Below, piece after piece: positions 20,021 to 33,414 of a DNA stretch of 64,000 bases; within the stretch, counting starts at the first letter, position 1, and each line of letters starts with the position of its first letter. The stretch lies in NCBI GenBank assembly GCA_036365515.1, contig CM070877.1, positions 71,608,022-71,672,021 of the forward strand, given 5' to 3'. The notes beneath the pieces were generated by a model. The model was not told where the DNA came from. It was given only the letters and a program-made list of their open reading frames with translations, and made no database searches. Origin of the DNA: Torymus aiolomorphi (lineage: Eukaryota; Arthropoda; Insecta; Hymenoptera; Torymidae). The position numbers and the translations under genes are program-made.

Positions 20021-21169
20021 CCCTGGCGGAAGTAAAAACTGCACATACCTGCACATCTCTGCACATCTCTGCACATTTTTGCACATTTTTACACATTTTT
20101 GCACATTTTGTCCACTTATTAGACTTTTGTAAAGAAATGTGCAAAAATGTGCAGAAATGTACAGAAGTGTGCGGTTATGTGCGGGAATGTACAGAAATGT
20201 ACAGAAATGTACTCTAATATGTACAAATGAATGTTTATTTATCATACTAAACGAAACAAGAATTTAATTTTCTTCAATTCAAAAAACATTTTCTTAAAGT
20301 AAGAAAATATTTACAGAACGAAAATTTGTAAAATATAAACTTCTTTTTTGATAGTGCTCTAGAATAAAGCTAATACCAAAGAAGAAAATTTAGAGAATAT
20401 ATTTTCAGTACTGGTCTGATTTCTACTTTACCGGCATTAAATTTTTTAAGTAACTCGAATTTAATTAATTAATGTCTTATCATTAAGTTATTCATTTTCT
20501 TAAAATATTATGTAAATATAAAAAATTATTAAAAATCATTAATATATTAGATGAATAATCAAAATGTAATATCAATTAAATAAATACGGATAATGCACCT
20601 TATGTAGATGAAAATACCCAAATTCTTTAATGCGAGTGATAGCATAACGGTTTGCGTACGTGTGTAGTAAACCAAGGGTCGTGGGTTCGATTCTCGGTCA
20701 GGGAGAAAATATTATGTAAGTTTTTTTCTGCGATAATAAAAATGCAATTTAATTGATAATAAACAATTTCTAATGAACATGCGAAATATTTATACTAATG
20801 ATTAACAAAGTTTTTATACATTTATGAAGCTCATTAATTTTTCATCTGATAATTATATTGAATTGTACTTACATCTTTGTATATTTTTGCACATTTCTGC
20901 ACATTTCATTCATTTCTGTACATTTCTACACGTTTCTGCACATGGCTGCACATTTCTGCACATTTTTGTACAAAAGTCTAATAAGTGGACAAAATGTGCA
21001 AAAATGTGCAGAAATGTGCAGAAATGTGCAGAAATATGCAGAAATGTACAAAAATGTGCAGTAATGTGCAGAAATGTACAGAAATTTACAAAAATGTGCA
21101 GAAATCTACATAATTGTACATATATGTGCAAATATGTGCAGATATGTGCAGTTTTTACTTCCGCCAGGG
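20021..21169. mobile_element. Foldback element with arms of 10 bp repeats, TA target site
   Basis: The ends are CCCTGGCGGAAGTAAAAACT and its exact complement, flanked on both sides by TA (20019-20020, 21170-21171), which points to a Tc1/mariner-like mechanism. Behind each tip come tandem 10-mers of the type ctgcacattt: 7 on the left, 16 on the right. Then comes the shared core tgtccacttattagactttt, then the same 10-mers in the opposite direction. The interior (about 20230-20880) is AT-rich and contains a tRNA-like segment. ORFs here with repeated Cys-Met-Asn-Val-Gln are simple readings of the 10-mer. The element is non-autonomous. Confidence 0.8.
20631..20705 (+). other. tRNA-derived segment with Pol III boxes
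   Basis: An A-box-like TAGCATAACGG (20640-20650) and a B-box GGTTCGATTC (20684-20693) are at tRNA spacing. The expected acceptor strands do not pair and the anticodon arm is poor, so this is not a working tRNA gene. A SINE head captured inside the foldback element is the likely identity. Confidence 0.5.
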
Positions 21170-22430
21170 TAGCTACATAAGATTTTTTCCTTTGGTGCTG
21201 ACAATTTCAATTAATCTGATTTATTCCTACTTCTTCGACAAAATGTACAGATAAACTCTTGTAATTCAAGCTTGTGTAGTTATAATTGAGTCTCCTTTAT
21301 CACCAATAAGTTTTGATCAACTAAGTGAGCAGTAGAACTCAAATAAATAGTAATAGGAAAGTAATCCGCGATTAAGCATATTTTTTCAATTCCAGATCAT
21401 CATTAAAGCAAATACACATTTACAAGTTTGATAGATTCAAGATATTAAATACAATTAAAATAGCTTTTTCTTTCTGTTTTATTTAGTCTCTTATTGTATG
21501 TAAAATTATGTTTGATAGATGTTATGAAAATAAATTTTTTAAACTTACTTTAGAAATACTATGCGACAAATCCATTATCCATTAATATATTTGTACTATA
21601 TTTACTACATATTGTTAATACTATTTTTGTAATTTAAAATACATACCTAAGATACTTAATTTAATACGTCAAATATTAACATACTAATAATAACACACTA
21701 ATCAGTCACAAAAACATTTCTTCCTTTGGTATTGGCAATTTCAATTGAACTGATTTATGATTCTACATTTTCGACAAGCTGTTGCCAGCGAAAGCTTAAT
21801 CCAAGCCAATAGTTGTAAACGAGTCTTCTTTATCACTAATAACTTTTAATCAACTAAGTGAGCCAGTTGCGACTTGAATAAATAAAAAGTAATCAAATAA
21901 GTATATATTTTTGTTTAAAAGACTCGAAAGCACTATTAGAAGCAAAAACACATTTCTAAGTTTGATAGATTCAAGATATTTAATACAATAAAAATAGCTT
22001 CTTCTGGTATTTTGTTTTAATTAGTCTCTTATTGTTTGTAAAATTATGTTTGATAGATTTTATGAAAAATTTATTTTTGAAACACTAGAAATGCCACGCA
22101 AGAAATTCTTCATCCATTTACACACCATTGTATTTTATATTTACTATACACATTGTTAATTAATGCTATTCTTGTAATTTAAAATAAATACTTAAGTTAT
22201 TAATCCAATAACATACTATAAAACACCAATCAGTCACTAAAACAATATCGGTATTTGTACGAAACCATAATGTGAATAAGCACACACAGTACATATTGTA
22301 CATGTGATTTACGTTCCTCTATTTTAAACAAAAAGTAAACACAAAAACTCTTGCACGTTAAAGCTTAATCTAAGTCAGAAGTTGTGGATGAGTCAGCTGC
22401 ATCACTTATAATTTTTGAAAATTCATTTAT

Positions 22431-22984
22431 AGATTTTCCTCTAACACAGCACAGGATATAAAATTACTTTTCACTGTAATTAGTAGGCATCGCAACTGCA
22501 CTTGGTTTATTTATTTGTTTTACATGCTGTTCTTCTTGTTTCTAATATTTTCTTCTGTACTATCCACAAAACTATTTTATAACTATTTAACAATCTTGAT
22601 GGTTGAATACAGCTGTAAACTTAATGCACGTCCTTATTATCTTCTTCATGTCTGGATGTCTGTTTGAATTAATAAACTTCAGTTATTCTTCTTTGGTCCA
22701 TATGCGTTACGAATGCACAATCTTCTGAAATAAAATAAAAGCACACACAAAGTATCTATTCATACAATAATTTATATCAGTGGAAGAATGTTTTGATTAT
22801 TTGAATGATTATGTAAAATATTTTATTGATTTCAGATTTATTCAAATACACAAAATAATTTAAATAATAAGTAATACTTATCTAATTTTCTCTCCGACGT
22901 TGCTAAAAAGTATTTCTGGATATTGTTAATGTCAATACATCTTCATTGCAATTTCTCTAAATTGGAGCAAAGCAAACTTAACCT
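22431..22984. other. AT-rich, nothing recognised
   Basis: No ORF, terminal repeat or known motif is seen. Confidence 0.4.
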
Positions 22985-23110
22985 GCTTACGCCCGCTCTG
23001 AGTGCTGCGTGAGTCTGCGTCCGGATTTGCCCCGTGCGCCCCCGAGCCGCAGATGGCCGCGGGAGAGTTTCGTCGCCGCGCCGCTATCTGCACCGGGGGC
23101 GACACCGTAG
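22985..23110. other. Short GC-rich island
   Basis: About 125 bp of strongly GC-rich sequence in an AT-rich setting, with several CpG. The ORF opening at 23034 is short and unrecognised. It could be a fragment of a promoter, exon or element; I cannot decide. Confidence 0.35.
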
Positions 23111-23129
23111 AGGTGCATTAAGAAATAAT

Positions 23130-24100
23130 CGTTGGCCCAACACTGTTCCGAAAGCTACTTTAGTTACAGGATTAATATTGAAAAAATCGATGAAGCCGAG
23201 ATCTTCAGATAAGAATTTATCACACAATCAAGAAACGTACAAAAGAAAAAAACACTAGTCTCGCGATGTATTATCAACGCGTAAAACTGGCTACGTTAGT
23301 ATCGATGGCGTCGATATTTTCAACGAAATAAAAATCCTGTTTACCATACAAGTCAAGGCTACTGTCATTTACACATAAGAGTAGTGCCACATCGACACAC
23401 AGAAGAAAGATAATCGATATAATAATAATTATCGAGCCAAAGTCATCAGGGTAGTCGAGTTTTACTCGAAAATGAAGACGCACAGTAAACATAAGCTCCA
23501 AGACTATCAAAAAAAGAAAATCCGTTAACTTAATAAGCCAAGGTCATCGAAATCGACTGACTATCTAAAGTAGCTCCACTAATACAGAAATTTGAGACAT
23601 GAACGTCGCTATGCAAATTTTACTGCAAAAACAATCGAAGCCTCAAATCTTCGCGTAAAAATTAAGGATACAATCAATAAATGTACAAACCGAAAAAGAC
23701 AGTAGTCGGAGGATGGAACATCTACGCGTAAAACTGGCTTCGTGAATACAGAAAGCTGAATGATTATCTACGAAATAAAAATTCTTCAATTAGGCTAGCC
23801 AAGGCATCTTAGATCTACACGTAGAAGTATCGGCACACCGACAGAAATAAGATAGATAATCTCTGTAATTAAAATATTTTAGCCAAATTAACTACGGTAG
23901 CCGAGTCGTACACACAAAAGTAGATAATTTTAATCCGAAAGATAATTAAGATAATTTTAATCTCAAGAAAATCGAGAAATTGAAATGCTTTACCAGAAAT
24001 AGACGGTGCTTTAGAGGTGGACTATCAAAAGTGGCTTTATCAGTACAAAAGCTTGCAACATGTACTCTCAACCTAAAGGAAGTTTACTATACTATAAAAT
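23130..24100. repeat. Diverged tandem repeat of about 447 bp
   Basis: Two adjacent units share ordered landmarks. cgcgtaaaactggct-cgt occurs at 23278 and 23725. gccaagg-atc, atcgacacacagaagaaagataatc and accgacagaaataagatagataatc pair up, as do aaagtagctcca and aaagtggcttta. A third, isolated fragment is at 24771-24805 (acgcaaaactggctacg). No coding potential. Confidence 0.55.
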
Positions 24101-24504
24101 AGTAAAATATCATTATTACTCTTCGTAGAGAGTTAACGTCAAACTTTACGCTTTTTATTTATAAAGAATTTAGACGTACTTTTATGTAAAAAAGACTTAA
24201 ATCGGAAATCGACAAGAGACGCTACTGTTACAGTAAGCCAAGTGGGCATGAAATAGTAATCGAGGCACTTATCAAAACATTCTGAAATCCTAATGTAACG
24301 CAAGATCCACGCAAATAGAATTAATTACGCAGATGTGCGTCAGTAAGCGAGTCGATTAATTTGAGAAATTCCAAATACCACAACAAAATCGACAGGAGAA
24401 GCAAGTTCTACAATGAACGGAAGCGCAAAAGTGTAAGGCACGCAGATATGGAGCAGTAGGTGGGTTAATTACTAGGTAAAGACTTAAACCTAAAGAATCA
24501 GGTG
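24101..24504. other. Unassigned
   Basis: AT-rich sequence between the tandem repeat and the orphan satellite monomer; no feature recognised. Confidence 0.4.
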
Positions 24505-24600
24505 AGAGGCTTTTTAAAAAATCTACTCGCTTACTGCCACGCATCTGTGTTACTTCCTTTTTTCTGTAGTCCTCGTATCTCTCGGCTATTTCAACCGACT
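24505..24600 (+). repeat. Orphan monomer of the 91-94 bp satellite
   Basis: ggctttttaaaaaatctactcg, cttactgccacgcatctg, tacttccttttttctg and ctcggctattt follow the monomer order of the 340-5275 array. It is a single copy about 19 kb from the array. Confidence 0.65.
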
Positions 24601-25085
24601 TCGAAAAAGAAGGAGGTTATCAATTCGATCTGTCTTTTTTCTTTTTTTTTATGTATGTCCAGCGATTATTCCTGAAATACTAAATTGATCTCCACTTAAG
24701 AATAAATTTCTTAAAGAAAGAGGCTGACAAAGTAAAAAAAAATAAATTTGTTGTGGGAAGCCAGGTCCATACGCAAAACTGGCTACGCGAATACAGGAAG
24801 CTAAAAAAATTCTTTTTCTACCATCATGTGCAAAGTTTGAGTACGTATTTGCTTGCACAAACTGCCACTTTTCCATACGCTATCACGCTGACAGGAGCAT
24901 GTGGAAGAGTGGTGGTTTGCGCGCGCAGGTGCGTGTGCAGGCTCGAACATTGCACAACTCGATAGGAAAAATATAGTATATGATACTCATGCGCTGCGTA
25001 GGTGAATCCGCACTCGCCTACCAGCTCGAGGAGTTGCTGCTAGCTCAGTTGTCCTAGATATATCCTGTGGACAAAGGTGAAAAGG
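24601..25085. other. Unassigned, with a repeat-like motif at 24598-24650
   Basis: gacttcgaaaaagaagga followed by ggttatcaattcg, a T-rich run and atgtatgt resembles a motif I associate with repeated insect sequences, but I cannot name the family. The rest is unassigned. No 3' LTR of the neighbouring Gypsy element is visible here. Confidence 0.35.
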
Positions 25086-26096
25086 GCGTTTATTCTCGGG
25101 AACCGTAGTTCGGATTCGCGCGTGTTCTCCGGGGGATGTCGAAACGGGGTCGCAGGTTAGTACGCGATTCCGCGAACCTTGCGGCCGGCCATGAGGTCGT
25201 TTTGGGGGCTCGCTCGCAGCAGGAACGGGGCTGGTTGGTGCGGGAGAAGTCTTGACTGGTCTTCTGATTACTATCGCAGTTTTTCGGGGCCTACCTCTCC
25301 CTCGAGCTTACGTCGCTACGCCAACCTCGTCCTGATCAGGCCCAGCGCCCGCTGGCGGCTGGGTTCTCGCAAGTGGCGGGTCGCTCATCGCCGTTTCTTC
25401 TTCTTCCCTCGGTGGTACGGCGTCGTCATCCCCTCCTTCGATTTTATCGTGATCTGGTATTTCTTCGCTATCCTCGGGCTCCTTCTCGGCGTAGTATGGC
25501 TTCAAATGTTCTGCGTGGATCAGGTCTTCTACATTTCCTTCCTGATTCACCAGTTTATACGTGTTGGGCTCTTTTTTCTCCAAAATCTCGTAAGGGCCAA
25601 CGTATTTTGGTACCAACTTCACCATTACTCCTTGAGCTGCCGAGGATAACACGCGATTCTTTTTTCACACGCGATTTCCAACCTCGAACTTCGGTTCTCG
25701 ACGCCTGGCGTTATATACCTCAGCGTGTCGCTCTTGTTCTTCTCTTGAGCGATGACCAGCATCATCTAATATGTTGCTGAGGTTTTTCATCCTTTCTAGC
25801 CAGGCATCCCCATTCTCTTGAGCAACAGTCTCTTCTACTGCCTGGTCTTGTTCTCTCCTCTAAGTCCCGGAAGACACTGGCTCTCTGCCGTAGTTTAACA
25901 TGGCCGACGACTTACCAGTGGCGCTATGGGGTGCATTATTTAGCGCGAACACTAGTTCAGGTAGTTTCTCGTCCCAAGTATTATGGTTTCCCTCCAAAAA
26001 TGCCATAATACTGGGTTCTATTCACTCTCTCCACGGGGTTTGCCTGCGGATGATAAGGCGGAGTGTGAGAGTGATGAACCCCTAGGTATTTGTCGA
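25086..26096 (-). pseudogene. Gypsy pol tail: integrase C-terminus
   Basis: Broken continuation of integrase. Conceptual reading of about 25880-26096 gives the end of the catalytic core in several frames, with stops. The stretch 25308-25652 is open and reads LVPKYVGPYEILEKKEPNTYKL, which is the GPY/F-type module, followed by an acidic segment. Below 25308 a basic, Arg/Pro-rich tail with GRPRK- and GRPQGSRN-type AT-hook-like motifs continues out of frame. The plus-strand ORFs over the same interval are shadows. Confidence 0.7.
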
Positions 26097-27515
26097 TTAA
26101 CTGATCTTAAATTCGGTTCCGATATCGGAAAGGAAAACTTCGAGTGCGCCATATCGTAAGACAATCCTATTATACAACTCATTCCGGGTGGTCTTGCCGT
26201 TGGCTTTTCGAATGGGGATACATTCTATCCATCGTGTAAATAGATCCCGGAATACTAATATATAGCCATATCCGGCTTTACTCCGGATAAAAGGACCTGT
26301 TATATCCGTTGCGACGACTTTCCAAGGCTTATGGATGATTCTTCGCCCCACTAACCCTAGAGGGGATCTCTGTTCTACCTTGCACTGCTGACATATTAAA
26401 CACGTTCTTACATGTTCATTTACTGACTGGTAATATCTTGGCCAGTAGTAATATCTTGCTACTCTCGCGAAGGTTTTCCCCCTTCCGAGATGACCAGCAG
26501 TGGAGTCGTCGTGGCATTCCTGAAGCACTTTCTTCCTTTCCTCACTAGGAACAATCAGTTTCCATGCATCGTCATCTACCCCTAGGTCTTCTTCAATATC
26601 TTGATTTGGACGATACATGTATAGCTGGCCGCCTAATACTTTCCATCTAGGATAAGTATTAGGTTCTTCTAATACCTTTTTCTGCCAGCCGAGGTACCAC
26701 TCGTCATTCGTGGTTACTGCCCACGAAACGGCGCCTACGACTGGTTGTTCTTCGTCCCCGTTTTCTTCGTACGTACGGGATAAAGCATCCGGTACGCAGT
26801 TAAGACTCCCTTTTCGATGCTCAACGTCAAAGTTGTGCATCTGCAGCTTAAGCGACCATCTTGCAAGCCTACCTGTCGGACTACGCAGTGATCGAATCCA
26901 ACACAGGCTGCTATGGTCGGTCACTACGAGGAAATGATATCCCTCTACGTATGCCCGAAACTTCTCGATAGCCCATATCACAGCAAGACACTCCCTCTCA
27001 AAGACTGAGTAGTTTCGCTCGGCCTTGAAAAGCGAGCGGATAGCAAACTCCAAGACTCGCTCCTGGCCGTCTATCACCTGGAACAATACTGCTCCCAGAC
27101 CAGAATCTCTAGCGTCGGTTTGTATTACAAATCGTGAGTTAAAATCTGGACGGTGTAGGACCGGAGCTGATGCTATGAGTGCCTTGATGTGCTCAAAGGC
27201 TCGTTGTTGTTCCTCTTCCCACACGTACCTGAAGTTTTTCTTCGTTAGGCATGTGAGAGCGTCGGCGATCGTGACGAATTCGGGAAGAAACTTCCAATAC
27301 CACGATGCCATACCAAGGAAGCGCCTTAGTTGTTTAAGGTTCTTAGGCTCGGGATACTGCATTACCGGAGCTATTTTATCCGGGTCCGGTCTAAACCCAT
27401 CTCGGTTGACGAGGACACCGAGATATTTCACCTCAGATCTACCGAATACACTCTTCTCTCGGTTGATCGTGAGGCCAGCTTCTTTAATTCTTGCCAATAC
27501 GCGTTCTAACATCAC
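26097..27515 (-). pseudogene. Gypsy pol: late RT, RNase H, integrase
   Basis: A 472-codon opening that begins after the RT catalytic YVDD, so the protease and the RT active site are gone. Present are the RT thumb (KYLGVLVNRDGFRPDPDKI, FLGMASWYWKFLP), RNase H (QTDARDSGLGAVLFQ, ECLAVIWAIEKFR, VTDHSSLCW), the integrase zinc domain (ECHDDSTAGHLGRGK, CLICQQCK) and the first two catalytic blocks (ATDITGPF, FLSDIGTEF). In the second block the usual Asn is Ile. It ends at a stop before the catalytic Glu. Nothing here could act without the missing half. Confidence 0.88.
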
Positions 27516-27580
27516 CAGATGTGCGTTTCGAACGCACGGACGAAATTGGAACCGACATAGCAGTCAAGTTTGCCCTTATC

Positions 27581-29220
27581 TTAGCGATAATTGCCTTTTC
27601 TTCTAGAACTGTTGCCGGATTGACGAGAGTTCTGTTTGATTCTCATCTCGTTCAATCCGGCTTCTAACCTCGAAATTGCAGCCATTATCGACTGTTCTGG
27701 GGGCGTTTCTTGGCCTGCGGAACCATCATACGCTCCGGCTCCCACTCCGGAGAGCTTTGGCTTCGCAGGTTTTGAGGCTTTGGCTTTGTACGCCACCTCT
27801 GGTAACATGGTTAGATCCGGGGGCGGTGGTGGTCGGAAAAGCCTTTCCGTTTCGAGAGTCATCTCTGTTTCTCGTGCCATCTCTTGTAACTCGTCGATGT
27901 CACGGAAGTCAGCCTCCTCACCACCTTTTGAATTTCCGTCCTTAAATTCCGGTGCAGCATGTCGAGCTGCATTTCCTGGCTCGAAATTGGCTCCATCTTC
28001 CTGATTATTACCAGGAGGCAAGTTATGAAGTCTCTTGATAATTCATCTTCTCCTTGCGTCCTGGCTATCGCTTCGGCTAATAACCTCTGTTGGTAACCTC
28101 TTCCGGTTCCATACCAACGACGAGCTGCTGAACGAAAGTCTGACCATGTGTTCCATCTGTGTTTCTCTACTTGGAACCACATGGCTGCTACTCCTTTCAA
28201 GAGTTCAGGAAGGGCTTGAAACACCTCAGCTTCCGTTAGACTGGTAGATCCACGACACGCTTCCACTTTTTCGAGAAAAACTTCTATACTTTGACCTTTT
28301 TCACCGGAGAAAGAAACGTTCCATTTTCGGATAGTGAGCCCGACGTCAACAATGGGGAAAGTTCGCCTTCTTAACGACGAATCTTCGACTCCACTGGCAC
28401 CGAGGTTCTCAGAGGTTTCGTTCCTCGAGAATCCTCCCCCCTCCCCCCAGGCCCTTACACGGTTGCCCAACAGTGGCTGGGTTCGGTCTCCTAAAGGCGC
28501 CTGGGGGGTCGATGCTCCGTCTCGATTCGGGTCGACGGGGTATTGACACGTGTATGTGTCTTGTAGGCGCACGTGTTCCCTCCTTTGTCTCGGCTGGTCG
28601 TCTTCCATCCTGGTGCTAGATGCTGTTCCATGCCTTGCGCCGGCTGCACGCAAGGTTCTATTCTTCTGTATCATGTTACCGCAGAACTCTAAAAATGCTT
28701 CTGGCACCAGGAATTGCATGCCGGATACTGATGTCATCGCTGCCATCAGCTCGAAAAACTGTGCAAGCGTTGTGTCATCTGCTATAGAACTCTGGTTCAC
28801 AACGTTGCCAGAGTTCTGCTGGCCCGATATCTCTTTCGTTTTCTCTCCCATCGTCTCTTCTCCTGTCGATTGTTGCGGCGAGGTCTCTTTTATTGCCAAT
28901 CTTGTTGCTTCAAGGTTGGCTTTCGTCGCATCGTCTTCTGCCAGCATGGTTAACGGATGTGGTTCATCCATGGATTCACCCATTATGTTTTCCCATGCTG
29001 GTGGAAGGTCTTCTGTGCTGTGTTCTTGGATGAACGTGGTCCGAAGGTTTTCTCTCTTTATGAGCAGGGAATATTCGCCCTGCCCTTTTTCCATTTGAAA
29101 ATCCTCCGGTTCGTATATTCCAAGTAGCCACTGCGACATCCTGTTCATCTTTGTAAATTTTGATCCACTGGTTTTCATACCCAGCGTCTGTAGATGATCG
29201 TCTACTTCTTTTGCCGTCAA
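27581..29220 (-). pseudogene. Gypsy gag, frameshifted
   Basis: The main opening, 27859-29220 (453 codons), holds the Gag capsid-like domain at about residues 300-450: SFSGEKGQSIEVFLEKVEAC, LPELLKGVAAMWFQ, WSDFRSAARRWYG. It then shifts frame to 27581-28021, which contains the Arg/Gly/Pro-rich end (LFRPPPPPDL, SSRRKGNYR). The two overlap by 163 bp on opposite sides of an indel. No zinc knuckle is visible. The overlapping opening at 28976-29272 is another frame of the N-terminus. Confidence 0.75.
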
Positions 29221-29606
29221 ACATTGGCATCAATTTCCGATGGCTTCCTCTATATTCTGCGCCATTTTGCATTCTTGTTCCGTTTGAAGTCTTCGTTACA
29301 CGTGCTTGAATGTGTATTTCAGAGTGTGGTTGTGTTTGCGGTTTCTATTAAAAGGATCGTTCCCAAAGGCGTATCTTCTTAATTTATAAATAAATAAATA
29401 AATATGTATAAATAATTTATAATATATTATAATTCTACCTAACCTCGACACTCTGAATTTCACTTCGAGTTGCAAAGGGTTTGATACCACTCGCTCGGTT
29501 TCAAAACGCACTGGCTGGTTTTCAAATCGGAAAAACGCAAAAAGAAATTTTTGGGATTCGAACTTTGCTCCTTCGAAGTCAAAATTTCGTGATATTCCCA
29601 TGCACA

Positions 29607-29624
29607 CACACGTTTAGGGCACCA
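29607..29624 (-). other. Primer-binding site
   Basis: On the minus strand TGGTGCCCTAAACGTGTG lies 2 nt after the LTR end CCGTGACA. The tRNA used is not determined. Confidence 0.55.
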
Positions 29625-29626
29625 GT

Positions 29627-31355
<1,729 letters not shown>

Positions 31356-31430
<75 letters not shown>
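31356..31430. repeat. (AT)n microsatellite, 75 bp
   Basis: Pure AT dinucleotides between the Gypsy LTR end and the left inverted repeat. The Ile-Tyr ORFs here are artefacts. Confidence 0.98.
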
Positions 31431-31433
<3 letters not shown>

Positions 31434-31970
31434 AAATATACCTTTGGAGTAAACTGTGCACAAATACGCATTGATTTAAAAAGCATTTATTCAATAGGAG
31501 CTTCTTATTGTACCTCCAAGTATTGTTTCTCGTCGCTTCTATTTATGAGAACTCTTAATATATTGAAACCGGAGCCAGTATTGGAATACTTGGGTATTGC
31601 TTTGATTTTATAGGAGTATTTAATACATAGTTCATATATTAGCTATTCCTCAAGCGAGCATTGAATCTGTACTTTTAATGGCACCATCTATATAAATAAA
31701 GAATTCTCTGCTCAATAAACCTGAAATAAGTCACAAAGTATCAAGAACTATATTGATATAATTTTTGTATACAAGACTCTAATACACCACTTATCTGATG
31801 GAATGAGGTTAGAAATACCTAGATCCTTTTCTATTAAAACCCCTTCCAACTGCACAAGAAGTATGCATTAATCTGCTACTGTTACTTTAATATATACAAT
31901 TTTAAGCCATCTTAAAAGTATGCAGAAAATAATCTGCTAAGGTCTTTTATGCAACAATGGGTCTGCTGAT
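31431..31970 (+). repeat. 0.54 kb inverted repeat, left arm
   Basis: Matches the reverse complement of 43430-43972 over its length at roughly 85% by eye. Shared markers are agtattgtttctcgtcgctt, tcctcaagcgagc, tttaatggcaccatct and cctgaaataagtcacaaagt. Both arms start next to an AT-dinucleotide tract. Non-coding. Confidence 0.8.
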
Positions 31971-33264
31971 AAGAGATTGTTTAGTATGGAGTATACTTAT
32001 ACATGTATCTATACTATATGTATATGTATTCTACAGACATAAAATAAATAAAATAAATAAAATACGATGCATGCGATTGATCTATACGTTTGCCTAATCG
32101 ATTTCACTGTCTTTAAAAAAAAATTCGCAAAAAAGATTTTATTGTTAGCTAACCGTAAGCCGTAAAGTCACTTGGATACTTGTAGATTTCTTCTCGAATA
32201 TATTTTATTATAGTTATAATTATTTTATTTAATTCACATATAATTTTTCCTTACTTATATTTAATTACATATTTGTTCTTTAGTTATATTTAATTGATCT
32301 TTTTTACATCATTTCATTATTATTTTTTTACGTTGACCTATTTTATTTATATGTCAATCATTTACTACTACTACTTAGCATTCTAGATTTTTTACTTTTA
32401 ATTTAGAGATTTGTTTGTGAATTGCAAAATAGTTAATAATGAGCCTGATGCAAAAGATAATAATATTCACCTGATTCTTTGGCAAAAAAACTTTTTAGTG
32501 AATGTATTCAGGTTTGCTTTGAAATCCTACAAGCAAAAGGTTTCCTGTTAAGAAATGAAAATGTTGATCAACCTTCTTCTGAGGCCTTATTTATGAGTGA
32601 TGAAATAGCCAATTGCTGATATATTATTTCAAAAATTTGAAATTAGTAGAAAATGATGAGCTATTTACTTCCGAAGAACTGGTTGAATCCAATCGTAAAA
32701 ATGAAGTCTGGTCAATGGCTCGTAATGAAGAAAATGAAGTCAAGTACTACAAAATCTGGTAAAAATGATTTCTATTACAAATGCCAAATCATTCCCAATA
32801 ATTTCGAAAACAAATCGATTATTTTATATTTGTCATCAAGGGCATATAAAGGTAAGATTTTATTAAATATTATGATGTAAATTATAATGTAAATCAGAAC
32901 GTAGCAATATAAATAGTTTAATAAAATTTGTTTATACACGTTATAACGGACTTCCAGGATAAAATACGGAGAAAATAGAATCTCGGTTCTCCGTATTCTA
33001 TCGAACTCGTTGGGCTCTCGTTCCCGCGAATTCGTGCATCTCGAGCGTTTATTGACATCGCTCGAACGATGTATTCCCGAGCTGCGCGCGTTAATTCATT
33101 AACTCGCGTACGCAAACATGAAATAAAATACCTAGCTTCGGCAGATGGTCCCATAGAAAAAATCCGCTCTCCGAAGCGCGAGAGTAACGTGTAAAATTCC
33201 ACTACGTTACAACTTATGCTACAATTGATTTTCATACTATCAATAAAATAGTTCCAAAAGTTAG
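31971..33264. other. Unassigned, AT-rich with a GC-richer end
   Basis: No convincing gene. The 75-codon opening at 32653-32880 has similarly composed sequence upstream with stops and could be decayed coding DNA, but I recognise no domain. The minus-strand opening at 32918-33301 is unrecognised. tacggagaa/ttctccgta forms a hairpin near 32962-32992. Confidence 0.4.
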
Positions 33265-33414
33265 TTAAGGCGGTCTTACACCTAGTGGCTTCTGAGGTCA
33301 AAATGAGCTATAAATAAAAGAAAAATGTAGTTTAAACAAAATACAATATATATACTATAAATATACACTATTTCTGATAATATGGCCCAAGACTTAATCT
33401 GTAGACCAATTTTA

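Larger units (their letters stand above)
19140..22430. repeat. 534 bp tandem repeat, about four diverged units
   Basis: Landmarks recur in order. tttcctttggt-ttg-caatttcaatt occurs at 21185 and 21719 (534 bp apart). tttgatagattcaagatat occurs at 21427 and 21962. gaaatactatgc/gaaatgccacgc and gtcactaaaacaat-at-ggtatttgtac recur at the ends of the first and last units. The first unit is interrupted by the palindromic MITE at 19206 and a TA repeat near 19758, and the foldback element at 20021-21169 separates it from the next. The units are AT-rich and non-coding. Confidence 0.65.

Noticed and set aside
20631..20705. Functional tRNA gene
   Set aside because: A and B boxes are present, but the acceptor strands do not pair.
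20018..21180. Cys/Met/Asn-rich ORFs, also considered as a CRISPR-like array
   Set aside because: The 10 bp unit of the foldback arms, read in several frames, explains the ORFs. There are no unique spacers, and the sequence is eukaryotic.
25179..29098. Plus-strand ORFs across the minus-strand Gypsy
   Set aside because: They are antisense shadows of gag and pol without recognisable domains.
32918..33301. 127-codon minus-strand ORF
   Set aside because: No domain, splice context or related copy in the window; kept as unassigned.
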